NCBI GenBank assembly: GCA_951213105.1
Contig: OX578138.1
Location: forward strand, 65,571,040-65,635,039
Direction: 5' to 3'
Source of the DNA: Amaurobius ferox
Taxonomy: Eukaryota; Arthropoda; Arachnida; Araneae; Amaurobiidae
Length of the DNA stretch: 64,000 nt
A model generated the notes under the pieces. It was not told the DNA's origin and did no database searches. It worked only from the letters and a program-made list of their open reading frames with translations. This document shows, piece by piece, positions 11,771-21,975 of the stretch. The stretch's first letter is position 1. Each line of letters opens with the position of its first letter. The position numbers and the translations under genes are program-made.

Positions 11771-12795
11771 CCAAATCAGAACAGCCAATCTAGAGCATGT
11801 AAAAAAATATGAAATCAAGGCTGAATTTAAGTCGTTCCGTTTTGTAATTTACATTGACACTGAACTCCACGTTAACAATGAGTCATACATTTTTATTTTG
11901 TTCAAGTGAGTCACTTGATTGTCCAATTAAATTTTCCTTTCTACTAATGCAAATTATTTTATGCTTCAATAAAGATAGAATTCTTGCGTTTTCATATTTC
12001 TCTCCATGGAAGGATTTCATTCTCATTAACTCACAGGGAAATATCTCGGCCGATTCGCAATTCACTACCTACTTCATTTCAGTACTTCCAATTCCATTTT
12101 TTTACCGGGAAAACCGCCACTTTGAGACTTTGAAAAGCTGATAAAGAACATAAACCTGTCACAATCAGATCAACATTTAAAAACTCCACATATAAAAAAT
12201 CAATCTTGAGACAAATCGTCTGCGTTTTAATAACCGGATAATTCAGCCAGGTTCTAGGCTATTCAACTCGACGAAGGGGGAAAAATTCTAAAGGTGAAGT
12301 TCTAGTCGGAACATAACAGACGCGGGAAAAGAAATACGATTTTAATCTTTTGTCTGTGTGCAGTGGTTCGGAAACCAACATGTAATGTTTCAAGATTGGA
12401 TTGTTCAAGAGGATCTTTTTTAATTAACTTTGCGCCACAGAATGTGCGACAAGACAGCTAGAGAAGCATACATCATATAAATGTCCTTTGTTTTAAAACT
12501 TCCGGGTATCATTGCACAGAACACCAAAGTTGCCACTGAATAATTTGCTAAAATTGGGTGTAATTAGATGTCTTATTGATATTTATTTTGAAGCAAAACT
12601 AAAATTTGAGATACATCTGAAATTTAGTCAATTAAAATGCGAAAAAGGAAATAAATTAACTGTATATAAAAGCGACATTTTGAAGTTGACAAACTTAACA
12701 GAATAATAGATAATTTAATTTATTGGAAATTAGCATAGATGCATTTTCTCAAACTGTCGACCGTGCTTTTTGTGTTCGTAGAGACATTGTTCTAA
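11771..12795. other. Unassigned region
   Basis: A 95-codon frame at 11854-12141 (plus) and its 60-codon antisense partner show no domain. Likely intergenic. Confidence 0.4.
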
Positions 12796-12975
12796 GACTA
12801 CTCTCGGAGAGTGTTTTTAGAGGGTGAACTACGGCTTAAACCAGAATGTTCTAGAAATGTCTGTGCCATTGGCGATATTGAAATCATACGATTTGATCAT
12901 GAGGATCTGATTCAGCTTCCACGTACAGGAAACAGTATATTAAAGCAAGGCAGAAGAAATATTGATTATAGATAA
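12796..12975 (+). CDS. Short exon-like open frame, unknown
   Basis: A 59-codon open stretch without ATG lies between a TAA at 12793 and a TAA at 12973-12975. The inferred peptide is less biased than the surrounding frames and includes RRVFLEGELRLKPE, then CAIGDIEIIRFDHEDL and QLPRTGN. A possible acceptor (TTCTAAG) precedes it and possible donors (CAC|GTACAG or ACA|GTATAT) lie near 12930-12950. I recognise no family. It could be an isolated exon of a host gene, a degraded element ORF or chance. The SINE fragment lies just downstream. Confidence 0.2.
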   Translation, partial: DYSRRVFLEGELRLKPECSRNVCAIGDIEIIRFDHEDLIQLPRTGNSILKQGRRNIDYR

Positions 12976-12987
12976 GGAATTTGGTTA

Positions 12988-13039
12988 TTGTTGTTGAAAC
13001 CCAGACCGTCCGACCTACCGAAAGGTGTAAGGTAACTGT
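12988..13039 (-). mobile_element. 5'-truncated SINE insertion with target duplication
   Basis: TTGTTGTTGAAACCCAGACC followed by GTCCGACCTACC is the reverse complement of the composite SINE tail, including its (CAA)n end. It is flanked by a direct repeat TAAGGAATTTGGTT at 12974-12987 and 13040-13053. Only about 50 bp of the 3' end was inserted, typical of target-primed reverse transcription by a partner LINE. Confidence 0.75.
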
Positions 13040-13298
13040 TAAGGAATTTGGTTGTGTGGAGACTAAAAGATAGCCATTTGAATTATATTGTGTAAAAAAA
13101 GGGGGAGTTCTATAAAAGTTTTATCAACTCTTACTCAATAGACAAGTGTTTTTCAAAATGTGTTTCGGGGGAATCTGCAATAGTGTTTCAGAGTGTATCA
13201 CGTGACGTGATAGTTTCGCGGAAATGTTCTTAAAAATTAAGAACAAGGCATAAAATCATGCATGCATAATGATCTTAACGTTACCCAATTTTGATATT

Positions 13299-14075
13299 AA
13301 AAAAATCTGATGTGGGCAACACATGACTTTCCTTATATAATGTAATTAATTTGCTACTTTTACAGTAAAAAAAGTAGGTTTTTCTTATAGTAGATACTAA
13401 TATTCTTTCCAAGATATTAAATTTTCGACAATTAGTCGTCATTTTTATCCATTTGGCGAGATTTTCGTTAATTTGGCAACATTTCAAAAAGTCGCCAAGT
13501 TGGTGACATTCCGCCAAATTCGTCGCCAAAATCTCGCCAAGCGTTATGCACTAAGAAATAAGTTATTCTTACAGCAGATAAATGACTATTGGCGTTCAAA
13601 CACAAAAGTATTACTAAAAGTATATTTTTTCATGAATGGAATGAGCTAGTTCCACGAGAATGATGTAACCCAATTTATCGCATGGTATTACATATGAAAA
13701 GTGAACATGTTTCTCAATAGGAATTTTTTTTTATATGACTTTTTGATAATTTTTTTTTAAAAAATGAACAATATCTCGAGAACGGTTCATGTTAGCGTTC
13801 TAAAATTTATGTCAATCGTTTTCTAATGAAAAATTACATAAGAAATGTCTATTTGCGTAACTTTATTAGTGGTTTTGATTTTTTGACGATTTTTTCAAAA
13901 TTTTCGACGATTCATTCGAAAATTTAGGGGGGTTCTTAACACTCGATTGCATATAAAAGCAATAGGCTTCCAGTGTTTACGGATTGTGATTTTTGTACCA
14001 AATTTGGTTCGAATCGGTCCATTCGTTCGTCAGTTATCGTCTCCACAGACTCACTGACACACACACACACACATA

Positions 14076-14145
<70 letters not shown>

Positions 14146-14272
14146 TCACTTCAAAAATGTTTGATTCGTGATCAGGGATGCTTGAAACGTGCTCTCCCGT
14201 CGAAAACTCGAATTCGAATTTTCGACCCCGTCACAATACTTTCCTTATACATTATGTATATAAGGAAAGTAA
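13299..14272 (+). mobile_element. HL-A element copy 4, long (CA)n
   Basis: Near-complete copy. 5' AAAAAATCTGATGTGGGCAA, subterminal ACTTTCCTTATATA, core, then an unusually long (CA)n at 14057-14141 with one TACTTT interruption, the palindrome near 14200-14226, and the 3' hairpin at 14239-14272. Poly-HT or poly-VC frames through the microsatellite are not genes. Confidence 0.8.
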
Positions 14273-15119
14273 TAGCTTTAATTGGTAAATTTTGCAACAG
14301 AAATGTTAGAAATGCTCGGAGCACTTACAAAATAAATTAGTCTGTCTCTCGCGGATCGAAACCGGGTATCTAGCTGCATGTTTTATAATTGAGAAATCTC
14401 AAAATATAAAATCCTAAATATTAAATACCGAAAAATGAATGAACAAGACAGCCTAGTGATTTGTACAGTTGTATCAGTTATATCAAACAAAGAGAAAATT
14501 CTGTTCGGCGCGTAAATATTTATTTTAATTAATTTTTCTCATAGACTCAACATTATCGGACCTTCGACCTTAAATATCCCAGTACAGATTGCGAAAATTA
14601 AAATTCTGACTTCGCCATGAACTAAAGCACGATTAATTTAAAATTTGTACAACATTTAATTTGAATCTGTTGAGTTTTAAACTCCCGCAGATTTGAGTCT
14701 GTGTTAAGTAAGCCACGCTGGGAACTCGCTTCACTTCAATAGATAAAGTAATACTATCACAGAATCTTTCTCTTCATGGGGTTCCACCATCGACATAAAT
14801 TTCGAAAAGGATTTCGCGACCAAAACATCAGGAGATTGCCGAAGATACATCAGGAGATTGTCGAAATTATGATAGGGAATGTTGCGAGAAGAAATCAAAA
14901 TTTGCAATAAAGGGACATTGATTATAAAATATAAATTTTTTTTTAACTAAACATGTATGTTCATGTACAGAAGGTCGTTTGTACTTTATGGAAGCGATTT
15001 TGATAATTAATATTTATGTATAAAGGCCATATTTATTGCGGCGATTTGCTTTTATCTGATAGCCTTGATTCTTGATGATAACTCTAGCTCGAATTTTCTA
15101 TGAAAGTTAACTTTTTCTT
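14273..15119. other. Unassigned spacer
   Basis: A direct repeat CATCAGGAGATTG occurs at about 14828 and 14849. No other structure or gene is seen. Confidence 0.4.
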
Positions 15120-15960
15120 AGCACCGTCATGTCAATTTTATTCCACTCCTCTAGGGACGTTTTCCAAAGTCCCTTCAGTGTTCTTGGATGCGTTTTCCTA
15201 AGGCTCGTTTTAATAAACCAAAAGCGTAAAAGTCCATAGGAGAAGCGTCAGGTGATTTTACAGGTATTTCAATAAGTGGGATAAATTTTATTCCTGTTTC
15301 TGATTCTTTCTTTGCTAAATATGTGGCAGTTGACTTAGATGTGTGACTAGTGGATATGTCCATATGAAGCTCAACTTCATTGATGTCCTTTCCATTTAAG
15401 GCTGGAATTTCTTCTTCAAAAATTGGTTCTAAAATATTCTGCTGATGGTAGAGTTGAATTTATTTTAGCTTTACTTGAGACTTTTTTGAATTTTAACTTA
15501 CCATTAACAAAATCCTGCAACTATCATGATTCCCTTTGGAAACTTTTCTGTACATTGACGAAGCCATTTCTTACTTTCATTTTCGTCAGTTGAGCAATAG
15601 AATATTGCTCTTTTTTATTACAGTCACTTAAATACACACATGCCTCATCGAGTGTTACCAAAAATTTCCATTTATTAGCAGCTAGGTGTATTTCATATAG
15701 TTTTCTACATTTTTCTTCCTTTCCGCAATATGCTTTGGCAAAAGCAGAAAAACTTTAGATTTAAACATCTTTTTTAACTTCAAATCTGTATGAATGATTT
15801 TACTTATAGTGCCAGAAGACATTCCCAGTTTCGATGAAATGGGTCTTTGAGTCGATGGATTTTCTTTTAGGATCAGAGACTTCACTTTCTTGATATTTAT
15901 CCGCGTTCGAACAGTCTTAGGATGCCATTTTGCGGCCATTTTTTTCATTTTTACTTTCAT
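15120..15960 (-). pseudogene. Tc1/mariner-superfamily transposase, decayed
   Basis: Minus-strand pieces in order. An N-terminal helix-turn-helix block at 15960-15682 contains STQRPISSKLGMSSGTISKI and then HTDLKLKKMF. A block at about 15675-15590 reads KWKFLVTLDEACVYLSD, carrying the first catalytic Asp. A block at 15363-15175 reads MDISTSHTSK, in the position of the usual D-N-x-x-x-H motif, and SPDASPMDFYAFGLLKRAL with the third Asp. A last block near 15190-15120, in another frame, reads RTLKGLWKTSLEEWNKID. Frameshifts and stops separate the blocks, so the copy is dead. I count 36 residues between the second and third Asp, but indels make the DDxD class uncertain; it resembles the DD37D/maT type more than DD34D mariner. 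I did not find terminal inverted repeats. Confidence 0.8.
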
Positions 15961-17255
15961 CTTGACGCTTTTTCCCTTTCAAGTTTAATATATTAAAAAT
16001 GCCTTTCTTTGAAATGCAATAACCTCGATTTTCACACTGCTTTACAATTTGTTGATACTAATATTTTCCCCCGGAAAGCGCATTTACGTAAACTTCGAGT
16101 CATCTATCAATTTAAGGATCCATTTTCAAAATAAATCTTTTATTCTACATTCCAATCAAAACAAAACAGTAGCAGATGATTATATTGAAAATGCCAAATC
16201 TTTATCTCAAAATGCTAACGAGAAACATAAATACAAAATCGTTTCCATAAAGTGCGAAATACCTCCTGTATATGACAGAGGTTTTTGATGTTTTTAAGCC
16301 ATTTTATCATTTCTTCCGACGGAGATTCGTATGCATAACAAGTTCAAGAAAATCAAGCGTAGAAATAACGGCTTGAAGATATCAGGCATGTGAAGACATT
16401 TTTAGTAACTTCGTCAGACGGGCATAAATTCTAAACATTCAAAATGGAATGCATGCCTTTTCTTGACTAGATATTAATCTGAACATAAATTGGGGTGTGA
16501 AAATGTGTGTAATACAGTTCCTCTCATCATCGGAATAACGTCTATGCTAATATAACTTGGTACGTGCGCAGAATGCAACTCTGTGGAAACATTTTAATTA
16601 TTCCTTTAAGTATTTATTGGCTTAAAAAGAAATTATCAAGAGTAATAACTTGCATAAAATCATATACATAAAATATCTTACATAAAATATAGAAAGTATA
16701 AAGCAAAAAAACAAAACTTACGATACTAAAACGATATCTTCCTTATCAACTTTGATATTTGAATTCAGCCTTGCAGTAAACAGAATGAGAAATAGATAAA
16801 TTAAGTGGCAATAAAATCAAACCTAAAGACTCGTGTTCTAAATAGAATCGGCATCAAACCCTCAACCCAGCTAAAAATATTTTTGCATTATTTGACATTA
16901 TTCCTGTTAAAATTATATATATTCACATTTGGAGAATTTTTAATATATGCAATTGCTTATCATATTTTATTAATTTACGAGGTAGCTTATAAGATATTTT
17001 ATATTAAATTCGCTAGAAAATCGATTTCATTTTTCAGGTCATTTGTTTTCCCTTTTAGGAAATAATAGGTGTTGCATCAATAGTTGAACTCCAACGTATT
17101 CTGCAATTTATGATAACGGTGTACATTGCATATTTCTGGATTGTGTATTGATAAGATCAGAGAAAAAATAATGCAAATAAAGACACAGATAGCTATTTTA
17201 AAAAATTTCATCTTTTAACCGATATTTTCCTAAACATAAATTTTGTCCTATGCCG
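15961..17255. other. Unassigned region
   Basis: Two AT-rich frames (79 codons at 16049, 86 at 16805, both plus) lack recognisable motifs. The left flank may still hold the mariner-type terminal repeat. Confidence 0.4.
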
Positions 17256-17395
17256 CCATGTCAACCTTTTGCTTACAGGTGGGACAGCGTCCATTCCAAA
17301 CGAAGAACCTCTCAAAAATACAGGTATGTGACATACCCTATCTCAAACAGCTCGATCCCCCTTTGCATACATTGGCGTCAGTGGACGTTAAAAAT
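17256..17395 (+). mobile_element. Single arm of fold-back element H
   Basis: GCTTACAGGTGGGACAGCGT, then CCATTCCAAACGAA, CTCAAAAATACAGGTATGTG and ACATACCCTATCTCAAACAG match the right arm of the inverted-repeat element at 31545-31878 read on the minus strand. The second arm is missing here. Confidence 0.6.
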
Positions 17396-17419
17396 ATATG
17401 AAATTTCGAATACATTTCA

Positions 17420-17697
17420 AAGCTTTCGCTTGAATTTTAAAACAGTCTACGTAGTTCCAGATGTTTCGTTAACAAAACCGATAAAAAGTTTCGTGAAAAT
17501 CTAGTAATATTTGTGGTAGCTATCGTGTATACAAGATATCGACCACAAACATATAAGCAAACGAACATCACTCTAAGAATAATCAAAACGTATTCAGGTG
17601 GTCTTAAAACATGTATTGGCATGAAAATCTCGAAATCGAAAATTTTCGTGAAAAGAATACTTCATTTATACTATATGTATAATGAAGTATAAGAAAG
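17420..17697 (+). mobile_element. 3' end of a further Helentron-like family
   Basis: A palindromic CGAAATCGAAAATTTTCG-type block at about 17629-17648 is followed by a terminal hairpin at 17658-17689 (TACTTCATTTATAC with GTATAATGAAGTA). This is the same order (subterminal palindrome, short spacer, terminal hairpin, AAGTA end) as HL-A and HL-B. The 5' end is not identified. Confidence 0.4.
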
Positions 17698-18020
17698 TAT
17701 AAATTGGCGCAACGTGTGTACACTGATGGACCTTTTCTTGCAAAGTTTCTATGTTACTTAAAGACTTTCCTGGGAACACTGTATATTGTTGTTTCTATTT
17801 GATGTTTGACGCAACTTAGAATTGCCTGTTTCGAAATAGGAATGGGGAAGGTTAAATTCACTTAGAGATAAACAACTTACAAATACTTAAAAATTTCCGT
17901 AACAGACTATTTAATACGAAGGCCGAAAAAACATCTCTAGGTCTCATAAATACTGGAAAACTCATGAATTTGCAGTTACAGCTCAAAGTATTCAGTTCCA
18001 ATAGGCGTTTTCCGGAAAAC
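17698..18020. other. Unassigned spacer
   Basis: No repeat or gene is seen. It would include the 3' flank of the minus-strand ORF that ends at 18021. Confidence 0.4.
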
Positions 18021-18451
18021 TCATATGTAATACGACAGGTGTTCTTTCGACGCCTTTTTCAGGAACGAATCTTCCTTTCTGATCTTCTTCAACTTTCCAT
18101 CGGACAGGAGGAGCTCTTTGAGCGAAGATTTGCTTTTGGATGGAACTCCGTGCTTCTTATGCTGTGCAATGCATTTCCTTCCGCGACATTTGTGGTGATC
18201 CTTCAAGATGTGGATGGCATACTTGTAGTGGCCAGAGACGGAGGAGGGCAGAGCAGGATCGATGTCCAGCAAGCTGAGAAAGTCTTTGACGTTCTGGTTA
18301 ACGTCTCTGTCTCCGAACAGAACTCTCACGTAGTGTTTAATGGCCCGGAGTCGGACACGAGCGTCTTCTACGGTGGCTGACTGGGCCGCCTTAAGGTCAT
18401 AGAGGGATTCAAAAGACATTTTCGGTACTTCTCTTTTCCAAATGTTTAAAT
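18021..18451 (-). CDS. Uncharacterised basic protein, putative exon
   Basis: The 132-codon minus-strand frame runs from an ATG at 18419 to a stop at 18021. It is open upstream to a good acceptor (TTCTTTTTAAATCCCCAG, exon edge at 18451), so the ATG may be internal. The peptide has mixed composition: an N-terminal segment beginning MSFESLYDLKAAQ, a helical region with RLRAIKHYVRVLFGD, then SVSGHYKYAIHILKDHHKC, a Cys/His cluster C-x4-C-x3-H-x2-H that could bind metal, and a Lys-rich tail KSSLKELLLSDGKLKKIRK. It is clearly less AT-rich than its flanks. I recognise no family. It could be a host gene exon, a retrogene or an integrated viral gene. It may be joined to the ORF at 19060-19344; a possible phase-compatible donor is weak. 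Confidence 0.45.
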
Positions 18452-18518
18452 CTGGGGATTTAAAAAGAACGTTTCAGTACTAGATTAGAATATCAATGTG
18501 CTGCGTTTGCTATTACTA

Positions 18519-18582
18519 TTAGAACAAATCACCCGCTGTTGTCCGGGTCCTAAATAAGTGTCCGTTACTTAAATAATATAGA
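18519..18582 (-). mobile_element. Minimal 64 bp Helitron (both ends only)
   Basis: Read on the minus strand: host A, then TCTATATTATTTAAGTAACG, then a hairpin CCCG(8 nt)CGGG, then 9 nt, then CTAA followed by host T. This meets the Helitron rules (5' TC, 3' hairpin plus CTRR, insertion between A and T). The element has essentially no interior. Confidence 0.5.
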
Positions 18583-18635
18583 TACAGATAACTCCATACT
18601 CAATTTCCAAATCGCCTGAACTAAAACCATTGCTT

Positions 18636-18760
18636 ACGATGCACATAACTAAACACACATTGTGAACTAAATACGCATTGTGAACTAAAATCATGTTCAC
18701 GATACACATAACTAAACAGACATTGTGAACTAAAATCATGCTTACGAAACACATAAAATT
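18636..18760. repeat. Two-unit tandem repeat, period about 62 bp
   Basis: The block GCACATAACTAAACACACAT, then TGTGAACTAAA, recurs 62 bp later as ACACATAACTAAACAGACAT and TGTGAACTAAA. CATTGTGAACTAAA itself occurs three times. Confidence 0.7.
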
Positions 18761-19059
18761 TCCAAATCACAAAATGAGAATTACTCCATTTTGACCGCTC
18801 ATAAAAACGCAAAAGCCCGCAATCTATGGTCACACATAAGTACGCTTCCTGCTTAATTCCAAGACAACTTTCTTTATGTGCATGCGCGAATGCATTGTGA
18901 CATAATTACCCCCTTCTGAAGGTGTGGCTTCAGTGGGTAGAAAAACTGCAATTGGGAAATGACCCGAAAGGAAAAAATTAAGTTTTGAAAGTTCGGTTGA
19001 TTAGAAAATGTATAATAAATGAACGGATGGCTTTTGAAAATGTGGAATACCCAGACCAC

Positions 19060-19344
19060 TCCATTGTCATGTCGCCATTCTATGCGTCCTGAACTTTTGT
19101 GTGTTTGAGAGAAAAGCTCTCTCTCTTCCTTCGTGCCTGTTCGGAGCTGTGCTAGGAGTTGTTCGTATTGCTTTTGCATTAAATTCTCGTTTTCGTCGAG
19201 GAGAAACGTTTTTGCGAAAAGCGCTTGTCTCCGGTTGTGTGACGTGGATGTCTGGCTTTGAAGTTGCGCCTCTCTCCGCCAATGAGAGTCGGCGTTGAGG
19301 AGAGCTTGAAATTCGCTTTTTCTTTTTCGTGGCTCTTTGGACAT
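19060..19344 (-). CDS. Uncharacterised protein, putative first exon
   Basis: The minus-strand frame starts at an ATG at 19344 (MSKEPRKRKSEFQALLNAD) and stays open to 18874. Only the first 85-95 codons look coding: a basic start, a Gln-rich helical stretch (YEQLLAQLRTGTKEERELF) and ordinary composition. From about codon 105 the frame becomes AT-rich and aromatic, suggesting it has run into an intron. Possible donors are TGG|GTATTC near 19047 and AAAA|GTTCAG near 19091. The latter would join in phase with the acceptor at 18451. No domain is recognised. Being 5' of the other putative exon on the same strand, both may belong to one small gene. The alternative frames here are shadows. Confidence 0.4.
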
Positions 19345-19374
19345 AGTTCGCCGAGAAGAAGGATGGTCAAAATT

Positions 19375-19393
19375 TTGTCTTAAGTTAAGACAA
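19375..19393. repeat. Perfect 19 bp palindrome
   Basis: TTGTCTTAA G TTAAGACAA, 30 bp upstream of the ATG of the minus-strand ORF starting at 19344. It could be a regulatory site or chance. Confidence 0.5.
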
Positions 19394-21386
19394 AGGTTTT
19401 AGCCGAAATGGCTTGTTTTTGACGGAGGGAATATTGGTTTCTTTAAGAAACTTTTCCAAGAAGACTCAGGAAGATGAATCTAAATTCCGGGTTAAATTTA
19501 TCTGCCAAATTTTTAATTATCTTTTATTTTATTTTAGGAAGAATTCCATGCCAGGCTTGAGATCCCTCTGTTCGTGTCCTCTGCGCCATGATGACAAAAG
19601 TGTCGGAATAGAACGGTTTTTGATTTTAATCCTTGAGTCCAGCAGTAGAGAGGGATTTCCATTTTTCCTTGATGAACAATAACGCAATACAGAACTTCGG
19701 CATGATTCTAAATTTTTGGAATGAAGGTAATTTTGGTGATTCATTTTTATCTCTGATGGAAAATGCCAGAGAAGGAATTTATTTAAGTAAAGGAATTGCA
19801 GGCACGTAGTGAAAATTTAAGAATTGATATTGTTGATAAGTGTTAATTAAAGATTATGATTATTAATATCAATTAGTGAAATTATAAGAAATTTGTGGAA
19901 ATCTTAAAATATTGGTTTTGTTTTACCCTGGTGGATTATAATGATAATGCTTTGTGTATGATGAATAATAACTAAGTTAAAGAATAATAATATTTAATAA
20001 ATAATTTTTGGTTGATTTAAATTTGTAGATTTATTTTCATGTATTCCACCTGTGTGTATTTACTTCACGGCTACCATCTGGAATCTAATTCTTCCAGACA
20101 GAAAAACAGTTATTGCATACAACTTGAAATTTTACAATGTACTAAACTTGAAAGCCACTATACCCTCACAGATCGTGCTATCTTTATTTCTTGTGCCGAT
20201 CGGTTTGCCAGATTTTTGTCACGGTGTACCAAGTCATCTCTTTCATTCTTAAAACTTAATGCTGGTGTCGCTTGACTGTGGGCGCCGCGACACCATTCAC
20301 CCAAGGAGCAGCAGCTTTTAGCAATGTTGAAAACCTAGACCACTCGACTGGCCAGAGGGCTTGCAGCAACTGTTTGAGTGGATGCGTAATATTTAAGGGA
20401 ACTGTTGTTAAATTATAAACTTCGGATTGTCGGTCATTTTTTTTATATCGCAATGTAAAAGTAGGAAACGTTTTAAACACGTGAAAAGTAGATATTTTGT
20501 GAAAATTCACGAAAATCCGTCTATTAATCGTATGGATTCTGTTCAAAATTTTTTGGAAGAAAATTTCTTGATCTTTCCAATAGTGCAAGACGGCAACTCT
20601 GTAATAATATTTTCGATCTCTTAGGGACTGATTTGTGTGAATATCGCCCAAGTGAGAATATCGTCCAGACAGACACACAGACCGAAATTTTCTTTTATTA
20701 TGTAAGATTACTTTGAATCTAACTAACAAAGAGTATTTCTTCCAAATGACTAAAATACATTGTGGAAGCTTCTAGAGTCGTTTCACTCAGTATTGTATTT
20801 ATATTGTATTTATGCGAACATTGACCACATTGCTAGAATGGTAATACAATTGCTTTTGATTAGCAGTTAGGAATATTTTTCTTTGCAAGTATAAGGAAAG
20901 TAGTGAGTAACCCTGTTACTCCTTGAAAATTGGTGGAAAACATTATTCCATTCGTATATTTCGAACAGGAAAAGGTTGGTACGTGTTGTGTGCAACGAAG
21001 TTACAAGGTGCCTATAAAAAGGTTTGATTATTTTCTGGATTTTTGAAATTTTTTATTCATTTTTATTTATTTATTTATTCCAGAAAATGATGCAGTTTCG
21101 ATAGATTACTAGAATGTAGTTTGTTTTGTCCGAACAGAACCGCAAATGACTAAGTTATTGACGATAAAACGTTTGGATGTCAGTTTGCCGTCATTCCACA
21201 AACAGAACGTGCGGTCAGCACAAGCGATTCGAGCATACTGCGTATTGCGCAGATGTCAATGCAACAGATGTCGCAGATATAAAATTTAGACTTTACAACA
21301 GTAATTTTTGCATTTTCAAGCAGCTACTCTAAAAAATCTTCGGGTGAGGCAAACTATCAGGGGTCTTCAACAATAATGTTTTAAGG
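19394..21386. other. Unassigned region
   Basis: Several 60-150 codon frames overlap on both strands (for example 19413-19682, 20039-20275 and 20256-20729) but none shows a domain. A strong acceptor-like tract (TTTTATTTTATTTTAG) ends at 19539 on the plus strand. CAGACAGACACACAGACC at about 20670 suggests a decayed HL-type core. Nothing firmer is supported. Confidence 0.35.
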
Positions 21387-21655
21387 ATGGGACAGTCCAG
21401 TGGTTAAGGCCGGGGATTGTACTCGGAGAACCCGAGTTTGATTCCCGACTCTGCCCAAACTGTCCCCATGTTCACACAGAGTACGAATACGTTACATATG
21501 TGGCTCTGAAAACTCTTCCGAGAGGTTGGTAGTAGTGGAAGCAGGGTATGGTCCACTGTGGATGTCGCCCCTCTAGGTTCCGGTCTAAATTGGATGCCTA
21601 GGTACCATCCAAACAGATACTTTACACTTTCGGGTAGGTCGGAAGGTTTAGATCG
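21387..21655 (+). mobile_element. tRNA-derived SINE
   Basis: The head reads GGATGGGACAGTCCAGTGG, with box A at about 21394-21405, followed by CCGAGTTTGATTCCC (box B, about 21432-21446). The body has GAGAGGTTGGTAGTAG and GGTTCCGGTCTAAATTGG, also present in the composite SINE at 29968-30348. It ends with a GGTCGGAAGGTTTAGATC tail. It carries no 5S head. No target duplication is found. Confidence 0.75.
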
Positions 21656-21849
21656 ATAGAAAGAAAGAGCAAGATTTTTTATAATACGCCTTAAAAGGGA
21701 AATACAATCAGAAAAATATTACATTTCGGATTTTGTATACAGTTTGGTGAATACTTTTACTGGTATCACGTCAACAGCCTAACTGAATAATGAGGAGCAT
21801 ATATATCCTCTGTAGAAAATTCTAGAGAAAGCATGTAACTTATGAAATT

Positions 21850-21975
21850 CTTAGCCAATCTACAAAGTTCAGCGAGTTTCTAGAACTCGCTAAAAGTCAC
21901 TAAGATGGTGCCATTTCGTCAAATTCGCCACCAAGGTCATTGAATGTGTCGCCAAAGTCAAGCGATCCAGACCTT
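21850..21975 (-). repeat. HL-A-core-like fragment (SPACER-type CGCCAA words)
   Basis: The words ATTTCGTCAAATTCGCCACC and GTGTCGCCAAAGTCAAGCG resemble the HL-A core CGACATTCCGCCAAATTCG and the CGCCAAGCG words. Strongly diverged; orientation uncertain. Confidence 0.35.

Noticed and set aside
345..14272. HL-A as an ordinary MITE with terminal inverted repeats
   Set aside because: The inverted match is subterminal at the 5' side only, the 3' side is a self-contained hairpin, and no target duplication flanks the copies.
13936..14340. Poly-(HT) or poly-(VC) ORFs in this and other HL copies
   Set aside because: Translation of (CA)n or (GT)n microsatellites and of conserved element ends, recurring identically in several element copies.
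19101..19298. Plus-strand frames antisense to the 19060-19344 ORF
   Set aside because: The minus-strand frame has the better residue balance and start context; the plus frames look like shadows.
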